This document shows, piece after piece, positions 8,998-17,544 of a stretch of DNA of 64,000 bases (position 1 is its first letter; each line of letters opens with the position of its first letter). This DNA comes from CALJFL01 sp039964455. Lineage in GTDB: Bacteria; Pseudomonadota; Gammaproteobacteria; Pseudomonadales; Halieaceae. The DNA is taken from assembly GCA_039964455.1 (NCBI GenBank), contig JBDVXK010000024.1, forward strand, positions 62,001-126,000. Direction: 5' to 3'. Below the pieces are notes generated by a model that did no database searches, was not told the DNA's origin, and saw nothing but the letters and a program-made list of their open reading frames with translations. The position numbers and the translations under genes were made by a program.

Positions 8998-10749
8998 CTA
9001 CTCCGAGGCCGAGTAAACCTGCTCGCCTTCCTTGTAGGTAGCTACCACATCAATATCCTTGATGTCCGCAGCGTCGACCGTAAGCGGGTTGCCGTCGAGA
9101 ATAACAAAGTCTGCCAACTTGCCTGTCGACAAAGACCCTTTTCTGTCTTCCTCGCCGTATTGCCAGGCACCGTCAAGCGTGATGGCTTTCAGCGCCTGCC
9201 TTGGCGTAATCCTTTCATCAGGACCAATTAACTGCCCGCTTCGGGACAGGCGGTTTACTGCAGTCCAAATGGTGAAAAGAGGATCAAGCGGCGTTACCGC
9301 ATAGTCACTGTGGTTAGTGAAGTGAATGCCCAATTCACTGGCGCTCTTCATCGGGCTTAGAAAAAACGCTCTCTCCTCCCCCAGGTTTGTTACATGAACA
9401 TCACCCCAGAAGTAGGCGTGGTTGCTGAAGAACGAAGGCACCATGCCGTACTCGGCATAATCCTCCAGCTGATCCTGACGTATAAACTGCGAATGAATGA
9501 TAACCGTGCGAGGGTCTTCCCCCGCAAGTGCTGCGTGCTTTTTGTGGGCGTCCAGCAACACATCCACTTCCGCATCGGCGTTGGCATGAACGAAGGCCCG
9601 CATACCGGAACCATAAATCGCCGCCAACAACGCATCCATATCTTCAGGCCCAACGATGGGTTCGCCGCGCCAGTCCGCCTCACCCGACAAGCCACCGGTC
9701 AGATAGGGCTTGGTAAAGAACGCTGTTTTGCCCTGCGGCGAGCCATCACCAACAATTTTTATGCCGGCAATTTTCAGGCGACCGTTGTAGTCAGCATAGG
9801 CGTTCATTTCTGCCGCAAACTGGGGGATTTCTTCAAATGACCCCAGGACCTCAAGGTCCAGATAGAAACTGCCACGTTCAGCTGCCACTTTAAAGTCGGC
9901 AAAATCACTGTAGTTCGTGAGGCCTTCCTGCATTGTGGTAATGCCATTGGAGGCGTAACGAACCTGCGCCAACCTCAGATTTTCTTCATGCTGTTCAGGG
10001 GTGGCAACGGGGATAGCGGCGACGGCGGGAAACCATGCTGTCTCCATTAACAGGCCCAGCGGCTCATTACTGCCCTCGCGGCGCACAATCACACCACCCG
10101 CAGGCGTTGGGGTATTTTCATCATAAGCAATCGCTTCAAACGCCCTGCTATTAAGAACGGCGCCGTGAAAAGACACATGAATCAACAACACAGGGTTGTC
10201 GGGAAAAGCAGTGTCGAGATCATCGCGTGTTAAATGACGGGCCTCCTCCAGGGTATCCTGATCGTAGCCATACCCTACCAGCCAGTCCCCAGGTGCCAGC
10301 TTATTGGTAATCGCCTGCTTGCCTAGCTCCGCGAGAATATCAGCCATATTGCTGACCTTACCTACCGGGGGCGCAGAAACATTAGCCCAGGTAGCAGAAT
10401 TAACAGCCATTGAGAAATGACTGTGCCCGTCAATAAATCCCGGCGCCATTGTACGACCAGCCAGATCAAGGTACTCGGTATCAGCGCCAGCAAAAACTGC
10501 CACGTCCTCGGCAGAGCCAAGCGCCAGGATCTTGCCGTCTCGCACCGCTACGGCTTGCGGGTTTTCCAGGGCAGCATCCATGGTAATAATGGGGCCGCCA
10601 CTGACAATAAGGTCTGCCAGCTCAGCGCGAGGACCACTGTCGCCTTGATTCATAGGGGCTTCGTCGGTCGATTTGGCGCAACCGGCTAGAGAGAGCACAG
10701 CAGCAATGAGCGCCACTAAGGACTGATGGGATGGACGAGATTTTTGCAT
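8998..10749 (-). CDS. Amidohydrolase family lipoprotein (YtcJ-like)
   Basis: A 583-residue member of the amidohydrolase_3 group. It has a lipobox (SLAGC, Cys24) after a hydrophobic signal, so it is predicted to be exported and lipid-anchored. The metal-site motif GHSHFS follows APGFIDG, then come a long barrel, a HANADAEVD segment with a metal-ligand-like His, and the C-terminal composite domain ending in ADFVILDGNPL. Family members hydrolyse amides, carbamates or related C-N bonds; the substrate is unknown. Periplasmic versions are common in marine gammaproteobacteria. No partner gene is adjacent. Confidence 0.85.
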   Translation of the reverse strand: MQKSRPSHQSLVALIAAVLSLAGCAKSTDEAPMNQGDSGPRAELADLIVSGGPIITMDAALENPQAVAVRDGKILALGSAEDVAVFAGADTEYLDLAGRTMAPGFIDGHSHFSMAVNSATWANVSAPPVGKVSNMADILAELGKQAITNKLAPGDWLVGYGYDQDTLEEARHLTRDDLDTAFPDNPVLLIHVSFHGAVLNSRAFEAIAYDENTPTPAGGVIVRREGSNEPLGLLMETAWFPAVAAIPVATPEQHEENLRLAQVRYASNGITTMQEGLTNYSDFADFKVAAERGSFYLDLEVLGSFEEIPQFAAEMNAYADYNGRLKIAGIKIVGDGSPQGKTAFFTKPYLTGGLSGEADWRGEPIVGPEDMDALLAAIYGSGMRAFVHANADAEVDVLLDAHKKHAALAGEDPRTVIIHSQFIRQDQLEDYAEYGMVPSFFSNHAYFWGDVHVTNLGEERAFFLSPMKSASELGIHFTNHSDYAVTPLDPLFTIWTAVNRLSRSGQLIGPDERITPRQALKAITLDGAWQYGEEDRKGSLSTGKLADFVILDGNPLTVDAADIKDIDVVATYKEGEQVYSASE

Positions 10750-10873
10750 TTTTGAACAGCCTGGTCAGGAGACAGGGCCCTAAGATAACAGCCTCGCGCT
10801 AGCGAGTCTCTCTGTTCAATCGATTGTTAATGCTGCACCGTTTGGCAACATGGGCAACTGGCTTGCGCGAGGG

Positions 10874-11365
10874 TCAAACCAGATCTTTAAAATGCTCTGG
10901 ACTGAATCCACGATATTGCATGAACCGGCTGCGCTTGGCTTTTTGTTTTAGGTCCTCAGCGGGACCATCGCCATACTTGCGCGTCAAAACCGCCTGCGCA
11001 CTGCCATACCAATCAAAGTTCTCGGCTTCCATTGCCTGCTGTATATCACCGTCGGGAACACCGCGCTGACGCATCTCCTGGCGAATACGCAAAGGACCGT
11101 GACCTCGGTTGAAACGCTGACGAACAAAACTTTCGGCGTAACGGGAATCTGACTGCAGGTTTTCTTCAACAAGGCGCTCCAGCTGCTGCTCAATTAGCGC
11201 ATCGTCGTTGAAACGTTTCTTCAGCTTACGTCTCAGTTCCAGCTGAGAGTGTTCTCGCCGGGTCAGGTAATCCATCGCCGCAATTCGAATATCTGCCGGA
11301 TTCAGCGCAGACAGCTGGGCGAGTTCATCCTCATGGAAGTCGTTCAGGGGGCTGGTATCAGACAT
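10874..11365 (-). CDS. recX: Regulatory protein RecX
   Basis: A 163-residue RecX, which binds RecA filaments and limits recombinase activity. It shows the tandem three-helix repeats: AMDYLTRREHSQLELRRKL, then RYAESFVRQRFNRGHGPLRI, then a C-terminal AQAVLTRKYG repeat. It lies directly downstream of recA on the same strand. Its ATG is only 11 bases beyond a strong hairpin with a T-tract and no ribosome-binding sequence is visible in that gap, so its expression should be low and depend on read-through. Confidence 0.92.
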   Translation of the reverse strand: MSDTSPLNDFHEDELAQLSALNPADIRIAAMDYLTRREHSQLELRRKLKKRFNDDALIEQQLERLVEENLQSDSRYAESFVRQRFNRGHGPLRIRQEMRQRGVPDGDIQQAMEAENFDWYGSAQAVLTRKYGDGPAEDLKQKAKRSRFMQYRGFSPEHFKDLV

Positions 11366-11376
11366 GGATAAGAAAA

Positions 11377-11421
11377 GAGGCGCCGGGGCCGGGTGTGGGG
11401 TAAGTGGAGCCCCGGCGCCTC
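11377..11421 (-). terminator. recA-recX intergenic terminator/attenuator
   Basis: A perfect 13-base-pair GC-rich stem (GAGGCGCCGGGGC against GCCCCGGCGCCTC) with a 19-base loop. On the minus strand it is followed by TTTTCTTAT. This is a canonical intrinsic terminator ending recA transcripts, with recX reached only by read-through, as known in E. coli. Confidence 0.85.
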
Positions 11422-11459
11422 GTGGGAACAGTAGAAATTAGTTCAGGCACAGAGCAGAA

Positions 11460-12503
11460 TTATTCCTGCTCTGCATCGACGTCAGAGGGCTCCTCTGCTG
11501 CGGCTTCTGGCTCACCCGTACCCAGGGTCTGGGCACGAATAGCAGTCTCGATCTCACTCGCCACGGCTGGGTTATCTGTCAGGAACTTGGCAGCATTCGC
11601 CTTGCCCTGGCCGATTTTATCGCCCTTGTAGGCATACCAGGCGCCCGACTTATCAACCAGGTTTAACTTCACGCCCCAATCGACAACCTCGCCCATATGG
11701 TAAATGCCCTTGCCATACATAATCTGGAACTCTGCCTGCTTAAAGGGTGGCGACACCTTGTTCTTCACTACCTTCACCCGGGTCTCATTACCCACAACCT
11801 CATCGCCATCCTTCACTGCGCCGATGCGGCGGATATCCAGACGTACCGAGGAGTAAAACTTGAGCGCATTACCGCCGGTAGTTGTTTCAGGGGAGCCAAA
11901 CATGACCCCAATCTTCATACGAATCTGGTTGATGAAAATCACCAGGCAGTTGGTCTGCTTGATTGCGCCAGTGAGCTTGCGCATCGCCTGGCTGAGCAGG
12001 CGCGCCTGCAGGCCAACGTGGGAATCGCCCATATCGCCTTCAATTTCTGCCTTGGGCGTCAGTGCCGCAACAGAGTCAATCACCAACACATCGACAGCCC
12101 CTGACCTAACCAGCATTTCTGCCACTTCCAGAGCCTGCTCACCGGTGTCCGGCTGGGACATGATCAGCTCATCCATCTGCACGCCCAGCTTCTCGGCGTA
12201 CTGTGGATCAAGCGCGTGCTCGGCATCGATAAACGCCGCTGTACCACCGGCCTTTTGCGCCTCTGCGATTACCTGCAGGGTCAGGGTGGTTTTACCGGAT
12301 GACTCCGGGCCGTAAATCTCGCAGATTCGACCTTTGGGCAAACCACCTATACCCAGAGCGATATCGAGACCCAGAGAGCCAGTTGAAATAGCGGGGATCG
12401 CAACGTGCTCACGATCACCCATGCGCATCACCGTACCCTTACCGAATTGTCGCTCGATCTGGGTCAGTGCTGCATCCAGTGCCTTTTCTTTATTAGCGTC
12501 CAT
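11460..12503 (-). CDS. recA: Recombinase RecA
   Basis: The 347-residue DNA strand-exchange ATPase that also drives LexA self-cleavage. Visible motifs include MDANKEKALDAALTQIE at the N-terminus, GRICEIYGPESSGKT (Walker A), the VIDSVAALTPKAEIEG region, loop segments after FINQIRMKIGVMFG, and the acidic C-tail with EEPSDVDAEQE. The ATG at 12503 is preferred to an in-frame TTG four codons earlier because the TTG overlaps the GGAG ribosome site. An SOS box lies about 100 bases upstream. Confidence 0.98.
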   Translation of the reverse strand: MDANKEKALDAALTQIERQFGKGTVMRMGDREHVAIPAISTGSLGLDIALGIGGLPKGRICEIYGPESSGKTTLTLQVIAEAQKAGGTAAFIDAEHALDPQYAEKLGVQMDELIMSQPDTGEQALEVAEMLVRSGAVDVLVIDSVAALTPKAEIEGDMGDSHVGLQARLLSQAMRKLTGAIKQTNCLVIFINQIRMKIGVMFGSPETTTGGNALKFYSSVRLDIRRIGAVKDGDEVVGNETRVKVVKNKVSPPFKQAEFQIMYGKGIYHMGEVVDWGVKLNLVDKSGAWYAYKGDKIGQGKANAAKFLTDNPAVASEIETAIRAQTLGTGEPEAAAEEPSDVDAEQE

Positions 12504-12602
12504 GTGACTCTCCAATTTGCCCCGTTATATGGATATTGTTGCCCGCAACCACTTCACACTCTTACTTTTGCTGTTTCTGTCGCTGCGGTCATACAGTAAA
12601 AC

Positions 12603-12622
12603 TACTGTATATATACTCAGTG
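12603..12622 (-). promoter_or_regulatory. LexA (SOS) box of recA
   Basis: TACTGTATATATACTCAGTG has the CTG-N10-CAG core and matches the E. coli LexA consensus at 17 of 20 positions. It lies about 100 bases upstream of the recA start, where LexA would repress transcription until DNA damage. Confidence 0.88.
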
Positions 12623-12763
12623 CTTTGAAATCGAATTGCAACCCCCAAAAGCGAAGAAAATTGGTCAATTCCGAGCACCCGAGATTAACCTGTATGAATA
12701 GGCGACAGGTAGATGGCGGTTTCTGGTCTACACTGCCTAGGAAGCCAGTCACGAGGTCAGGTC

Positions 12764-13048
12764 ATGGGCAAACTTATTGCGATTCTCATTATCGCTGCCG
12801 CGGGTTATTGGTACTGGAGCGGGCCATACCAGGCTGGTGCCAGCCGGCCCAGCGCTGAACAGCAGCAGGCAGATAACGCCCGGAAGATGAAAAAGTGCCT
12901 GCGGCAGGAGGCGTCGATGACGGCAGCAGCCGGTATGGGCGGAGCCATGGTAGGCGGTGGTGACAGCGAGGCGCTATGCGCCCAGAAACTGGGGCTACAA
13001 CAGCGTGACGGTCAATGGCTACAAAGCAGCGACGGCGAGAGCTACTGA
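12764..13048 (+). CDS. Small single-pass membrane protein, unknown
   Basis: A 94-residue protein that begins with a hydrophobic helix (MGKLIAILIIAAAGYWYWSG), followed by a short polar domain with two Cys residues (KKCLRQEAS and EALCAQKLG) separated by a Gly/Met-rich loop. The start at 12764 follows GAGGTCAGGTC. The N-terminal anchor and two Cys suggest a periplasmic domain with a disulfide. I do not recognise the family. It is convergent with the desuccinylase-like gene. Confidence 0.6.
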   Translation: MGKLIAILIIAAAGYWYWSGPYQAGASRPSAEQQQADNARKMKKCLRQEASMTAAAGMGGAMVGGGDSEALCAQKLGLQQRDGQWLQSSDGESY

Positions 13049-13055
13049 AAACACC

Positions 13056-14099
13056 CTAGCTGCAGATGGCCTTGCCATCGTCGGCCACAGCATAAAACAG
13101 ACAATCGCTCTGGGCGATCAGGGCATTGGTTGTGATCATAAACAGTTTAAGCGGTTGTGCCGGGTATAGCTTGCCCTCCTCCACTCTCACCAGGCGGCTA
13201 ACCGCGCAGCGGCCACTGGCGTCAAGCGCGGCAAACAGCCGCTTGGGATCGCCCTCTGTCCAACCCAGTTGGGTGTCAGGCGATACGGTGCCGAAGTTGT
13301 GATGTTCAATGTCGGGAAGCAGGGTCACCGCATGTTCGCCGCAGGCCTGCTCGGCATAGGTGAGCGCGACACCCGGAGTAAGCTCCAGCCGCAGGGGGTC
13401 ATGCAATAGCTCAAGTCCCCAGTCTGTCTCACCCTGATCAAGTACCGTACTGGCAGTGAAGTAACGGCAGAGACCCTCATAGGCCAGTTCATGCGCTTCC
13501 TGATCCTGTCGCCCGCCCACTTCAATGGTCACCGTGGGATAGGAGTGCTCACTGATATCCATCAATGCTCCCAGCCCCAGGTTTGACACGATGAGGCGCT
13601 GGGTAAATATAGATACCAGTGCGTCGTGCTGGCGATCCATATGGGTACAGACACCAAAAGCGGGACCGGAGCCCGAGGTGTTGTGCATATCAATAACAGC
13701 CTCGGGGTGATGCATGCGCAGGATTTCGAGTATTTCTTCAGCCAGCTTGCCCGGCTCGTCAGCGAAAGGCGGTCGAAAACAGCGGTTGAGGTCTCTGACG
13801 CCCGGTAGCATACGATGACTGAAGCGCGGCGTTTCGGTCGCGGCAGGTACTGAAGCAACAATGCACACAGTGTTCACCGCCGGTCGCTGGCCCGACTTTA
13901 GCCATTTAAACAAGGCCATCAATCCGGAGGGTTCATTGCCGTGCAACAGGGTGACAAAGGCACGGGTTCGGTCGCTATTGTCACCATCAAGAAACAGGCA
14001 GGCAGGACCGGCCAGATAATCGAGGAACTCGTCCACGTTGTTGCCGATCTGAGTGGCAAGCGGATTACGCAAGAAGCGTACACGCCTCACAGCGGCCAC
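13056..14099 (-). CDS. Succinylglutamate desuccinylase/aspartoacylase family protein
   Basis: A 347-residue zinc carboxypeptidase-fold (M14) protein of the AstE/aspartoacylase family. It has VTLLHGNEPSG with the first His and Glu ligands, VPAATETPRFSHRMLPGVRDLNR with the substrate Arg-like pair, and a VIDMHNTSG motif. Family enzymes deacylate N-acyl amino acids. The GTG start overlaps the last 13 bases of the glutamate-cysteine-ligase-like gene, so the two are translationally coupled and probably act on the same or successive compounds. Confidence 0.8.
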   Translation of the reverse strand: MAAVRRVRFLRNPLATQIGNNVDEFLDYLAGPACLFLDGDNSDRTRAFVTLLHGNEPSGLMALFKWLKSGQRPAVNTVCIVASVPAATETPRFSHRMLPGVRDLNRCFRPPFADEPGKLAEEILEILRMHHPEAVIDMHNTSGSGPAFGVCTHMDRQHDALVSIFTQRLIVSNLGLGALMDISEHSYPTVTIEVGGRQDQEAHELAYEGLCRYFTASTVLDQGETDWGLELLHDPLRLELTPGVALTYAEQACGEHAVTLLPDIEHHNFGTVSPDTQLGWTEGDPKRLFAALDASGRCAVSRLVRVEEGKLYPAQPLKLFMITTNALIAQSDCLFYAVADDGKAICS

Positions 14100-15568
14100 T
14101 CCGCTACGGGGATATTTTCAGCGCTATATCTCATGTATTCCTCCAGCATTGCCTGCAGCGCTTCACGCCGTGGCAGCCTGCCTTCCAACTGCGACAAGCG
14201 GGCCAATTGCCAATCCGCCCCATTGCGACCAACGGCCAACCGGGTGGCGATTACGCCCAGGTAACGGTCAACCTCATCTGCACTGGCACCTATAGACAAC
14301 AGGCCCCGGCGAGCCAGAGGCAGTAACTCCTCTACCAGTGTAGTCACAGATTGCTCAGCGCACCCGTTCTGGTCCGCCCGCGGCCAAACCAGCTGCGCCT
14401 GCATCCCATGCTGTGCCGATCTATAGAAGTTGTACTCGGCCATGTGGAACGGCAGCGCGGGCAGCAGCGTGTTGATGTCTGGTCGCACGCCCTCAGCCAG
14501 TCCGATCAAAAAGGCGGCATTGGCCACCATATCAATGGCCGAGGGACCGGCAGGCAGCGCCCGCATTTCAACCCTTAGCTGACCGCCTTGCGCATCATCG
14601 TAAATGGGACGATTCCACAACCAGACCGTGCTCTGGTGCAGGCGCAGCTCATCGAGACCCGGCACCTCACCGCGAGCCAACTGCTGTTCGGCACTTTCCG
14701 CAGCACAAAGAGGTAGCAGTGGCGGATAGAGTCGCGCGGCCTCGGCGAATAACTCCAGGGCACCAGAACGAACCCAGCCATTACCGAAGTTTACCCGGGC
14801 CGGCTCATGCCAGCTGTAACGGTCTGTGCGTCGGGTATCTATGGATTGCTTGAATAACGGGATACGTGTTTCCCGCCATAGACGGTGGCCGAATAATGTC
14901 GGCGAATTGGCGCCCATGGCGAGAGCCACCGGTGTCATCAATTGGAAGGCATTGAAAGTATCTGCATAAACTGCCGGGTTCACGCGGTAGTGCACCTGAA
15001 AGGAGGTGTTGGCTCCCTCCAACGTAATATCTGCCATCGCCAGACGCAGCGGGTCATCACCATTAATATCGATGGTGAAATCCGTACCGCGCCGCTCAAC
15101 AAGCTGCTTGACCAAGGCCTGGTAGCGTTTGCGCACAGTCATACTGTGGCTGCCAAAATCCTCCCTGGTCAGGGTTGGCAGTATTCCGGTGGCAACGATA
15201 CGGCCATCAAACGTGGCCGCCAGTTCACTCGCACTTGTCAGCTTCGCCAGGATCTCCCTCTCGGTACGCTCAAAGGGCTGTTGCGAGAACATATAGGGCG
15301 ACAGGTTGTATTCGAGGTTGTAGCGATTCAGCTCCAGCGTCAGCTGGGGGTCTTGCGCGAGCTCGAGCATTTCTTCATTGCGATGCAGCGGCCGGCCCGC
15401 ATCATCAACGATATAGATTTCCAGTTCGGCGCCCAAGGAGCCCGCCGACTCGCCAAAGCCCGGCCTGCGCAACAAGCTCTGCAGCCCGGCAAGGTTGTCG
15501 GTCAGTCGCTCACTGAAACCGGCATACTCCGCCTCGGTAAATGAGACCTTCTCAATATCTATACCCAT
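14087..15568 (-). CDS. Glutamate-cysteine ligase family protein (GCS2-like)
   Basis: A 493-residue ATP-dependent carboxylate-amine ligase of the GCS2 family. It has an SLGAELEIYIVDDAGRPL N-terminal strand with the Mg/ATP acidic residues, NRYNLEYNLSP, a TLEGANTSFQVHYRV core, ANSPTLFGHRLWRETRIPLF and a VEMRALPAGPS segment. GCS2 proteins join glutamate to an amine, classically cysteine, but many paralogues have other acceptors. The downstream coupled desuccinylase-like gene suggests a ligase/hydrolase pair handling a gamma-glutamyl or N-acyl compound rather than plain glutathione synthesis. That is inference. Confidence 0.8.
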   Translation of the reverse strand: MGIDIEKVSFTEAEYAGFSERLTDNLAGLQSLLRRPGFGESAGSLGAELEIYIVDDAGRPLHRNEEMLELAQDPQLTLELNRYNLEYNLSPYMFSQQPFERTEREILAKLTSASELAATFDGRIVATGILPTLTREDFGSHSMTVRKRYQALVKQLVERRGTDFTIDINGDDPLRLAMADITLEGANTSFQVHYRVNPAVYADTFNAFQLMTPVALAMGANSPTLFGHRLWRETRIPLFKQSIDTRRTDRYSWHEPARVNFGNGWVRSGALELFAEAARLYPPLLPLCAAESAEQQLARGEVPGLDELRLHQSTVWLWNRPIYDDAQGGQLRVEMRALPAGPSAIDMVANAAFLIGLAEGVRPDINTLLPALPFHMAEYNFYRSAQHGMQAQLVWPRADQNGCAEQSVTTLVEELLPLARRGLLSIGASADEVDRYLGVIATRLAVGRNGADWQLARLSQLEGRLPRREALQAMLEEYMRYSAENIPVAEWPL

Positions 15569-15604
15569 GGGTGCCTATTGTGCGAATCTGAGAATAAACT
15601 ATTA

Positions 15605-15618
15605 TTGATGTAGATCGT
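15605..15618 (+). promoter_or_regulatory. Candidate FNR/DNR-type site upstream of the multihaem pair
   Basis: TTGATGTAGATCGT matches the FNR/DNR pattern TTGAT-N4-ATCAA at eight of ten defined positions; the last two bases differ. It is 60-73 bases before the tetrahaem cytochrome start. A weak -10 (GAATAG at 15638) would put the site near -39. It would fit oxygen- or nitric-oxide-dependent control, but the match is imperfect. Confidence 0.4.
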
Positions 15619-15677
15619 GAAACAGGCAATGAAGCCTGAATAGCTCGCCAGCGCATAATAATGAAGAGCAACAAGGG

Positions 15678-16223
15678 ATGTTGAAAACGCTTGTCAAATT
15701 TGGCCTGATCGCAGCTGCACTCGGTATCGCCGTGGCCGCAAGCTGGGCCATTGTTGACACCGGCATTCACATGACAAGCGATGACCAGTTCTGCTCGGGC
15801 TGCCACTCTCACGAGCCCATAGGCAGCTCTTACCGTGATTCACTGCACGGCGGCAACAACCCAACTGGCTGGACCGCATCGTGCAGCCAATGCCACATAC
15901 CGCACGACAACTCGCTACATTACCTCTGGGTTAAAGGGATACACGGCGTTGTAGACCCAACCATGGAGTTGTTGAAAGACCCCTACGATATAGACTGGCA
16001 CGGACACCGCGAAAAACGCGAGCGCTACGTCTATGACTCAGCGTGCCTGTCATGCCACAAGAAACTTGAAAGCAGGTCACTCGCCAACAGCAAGGCGTTT
16101 TTGCCGCACCGCGATTACTTTGCCAACCCCGACGACCACAAATGCGTGTCTTGCCATAAGCATGTTGGGCACGACCAGTTGGGAAATCATTTACAAGCCA
16201 TGGGCTGGGAGCTAAAAGAATGA
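15678..16223 (+). CDS. NapC/NirT/NrfH-type membrane tetrahaem cytochrome c
   Basis: A 181-residue membrane-anchored quinol dehydrogenase of the NapC/NirT/NrfH family, which passes electrons from the quinol pool to a periplasmic reductase. One N-terminal helix (residues about 5-24) anchors it. Four CxxCH motifs follow: CSGCH, CSQCH, CLSCH and CVSCH, about the number and spacing of family members. Its stop overlaps the start of the octahaem gene in an ATGA, so the two are translationally coupled and the octahaem protein is the likely partner, like HaoC/HaoA pairs. A possible FNR-type box lies upstream. Confidence 0.93.
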   Translation: MLKTLVKFGLIAAALGIAVAASWAIVDTGIHMTSDDQFCSGCHSHEPIGSSYRDSLHGGNNPTGWTASCSQCHIPHDNSLHYLWVKGIHGVVDPTMELLKDPYDIDWHGHREKRERYVYDSACLSCHKKLESRSLANSKAFLPHRDYFANPDDHKCVSCHKHVGHDQLGNHLQAMGWELKE

Positions 16224-17530
16224 GACTGCTAGTAAGTATGATACTGGTGTTTGCCCTGTCGCCCTGGGCGTCAGCGGAAACCTCAACCTCCCCGGGAAAC
16301 CTGGCGCAGGTCAAAACCCTGAAAATTGACCGTCGCCTGTCTGAGGCCGGCAAGAGCTGCATAGACTGTCACAAAGCCGTGTCGCCAGGGCAGATCGCCG
16401 ATTGGAAAGAGAGTCGACATGCCCACGTGGGCGTATCGTGTATCGATTGCCACCAGGTACCAGCAGATTCACCGATGGCTACTCAACACGAAACGCTGAA
16501 CGGCACGGATATTTATGTCTCGGTACTGGTATCACCCGCCGTCTGTGGCAACTGTCACACGGCTGCTGTTGAGCAGTTTAATCAGTCCGGTCACTTTCGT
16601 GCTTACCACCAGATTATTCCCAAGGATAATCTACACGCATTGACCAATGTGCATGAGGGCCGCAGTCATCCCGAATTCCAGGGCGCTCCCAACGAAACAG
16701 GTTGCATGCAGTGTCACGGCACCAAGATCGAATTGGACGCCAATAACCGACCAACGCCCGAGACCTGGCCAAATAACGGCATGGGCAATATCTATCCCGA
16801 CGGCGCAACCGGCAGCTGCACCGCCTGCCACAGCCGCCACACCTTCAGCATTGCAGAATCGCGTAAGCCAGAGGCCTGCGCGTCCTGTCACCTTGGCCCT
16901 GATCATCCAAATATTGAAATTTATAACAATTCAAAGCACGGGCATATTTACAACACCAGCGGTGACGACTGGGAGTGGGACACCGCGCCAGACGCCTGGG
17001 AACCCGGCGATTATCGCGCACCCACCTGCAGCACATGCCATATGAGCGGTATCGGTGAGCTATCGGTAACACACAACGTCAGTGAACGACTGTACTGGAA
17101 CCTGTGGGCCAAGGAGTCGAAAGTCAGGGGCTCTGATGATGTACTTAGTCCGCTACTGGGTGATGGCCCCGCTGGCCGGGAAAAAATGAAATCCGTTTGT
17201 AACAACTGCCACAGTACGCTGCATACAGATGGCTTCTTCAAGCAAGGCGACAAGGCGGTGAAACTCTACAATGTTGCCTACTACCAGCCCGCGACAGAAA
17301 TGCTGGAAAGCCTGCGGGAGAAAAACCTGCTGGGCGACAACCCCTGGGCAGATGAATTTCAGATCACCTATTATCATCTCTGGCACCATGAGGGCCGACG
17401 CGCCCGCCAGGGTGCAATGATGGGAGCAGCAGACTATGCACACTGGCATGGATTTTTCGAATTGCAGCAAGATCTTTACAAGCTCGAAACGATTTACGAA
17501 AAACGCATTTCATCCGGCAAAATCGAGTAA
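16220..17530 (+). CDS. Octahaem c-type cytochrome, hydroxylamine oxidoreductase-like
   Basis: A 436-residue secreted octahaem cytochrome. A signal peptide ends at ASA19. Eight CxxCH sites follow: CIDCH, CIDCH, CGNCH, CMQCH, CTACH, CASCH, CSTCH and CNNCH. The C-terminal half after the last haem is Tyr/His-rich (YYHLWHHEGRRARQGAMM, ADYAHWHGFFE), as in the HAO family. It is shorter than the about 570-residue ammonia-oxidiser HAO. With a coupled NapC-type partner feeding electrons inward, it resembles the reductive Hao of epsilonproteobacteria, which acts on hydroxylamine or nitrite. Whether the crosslinking Tyr of true HAO is present cannot be decided without an alignment. Other octahaem reductases (ONR, OTR) are alternatives. 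Confidence 0.85.
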   Translation: MRLLVSMILVFALSPWASAETSTSPGNLAQVKTLKIDRRLSEAGKSCIDCHKAVSPGQIADWKESRHAHVGVSCIDCHQVPADSPMATQHETLNGTDIYVSVLVSPAVCGNCHTAAVEQFNQSGHFRAYHQIIPKDNLHALTNVHEGRSHPEFQGAPNETGCMQCHGTKIELDANNRPTPETWPNNGMGNIYPDGATGSCTACHSRHTFSIAESRKPEACASCHLGPDHPNIEIYNNSKHGHIYNTSGDDWEWDTAPDAWEPGDYRAPTCSTCHMSGIGELSVTHNVSERLYWNLWAKESKVRGSDDVLSPLLGDGPAGREKMKSVCNNCHSTLHTDGFFKQGDKAVKLYNVAYYQPATEMLESLREKNLLGDNPWADEFQITYYHLWHHEGRRARQGAMMGAADYAHWHGFFELQQDLYKLETIYEKRISSGKIE

Positions 17531-17544
17531 CAGGTAGCTAAACT

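Noticed and set aside
12585..12604. A second SOS box in the recA upstream region
   Set aside because: CAGTAAAACTACTG is a partial palindrome, but it does not have the CTG-N10-CAG layout.
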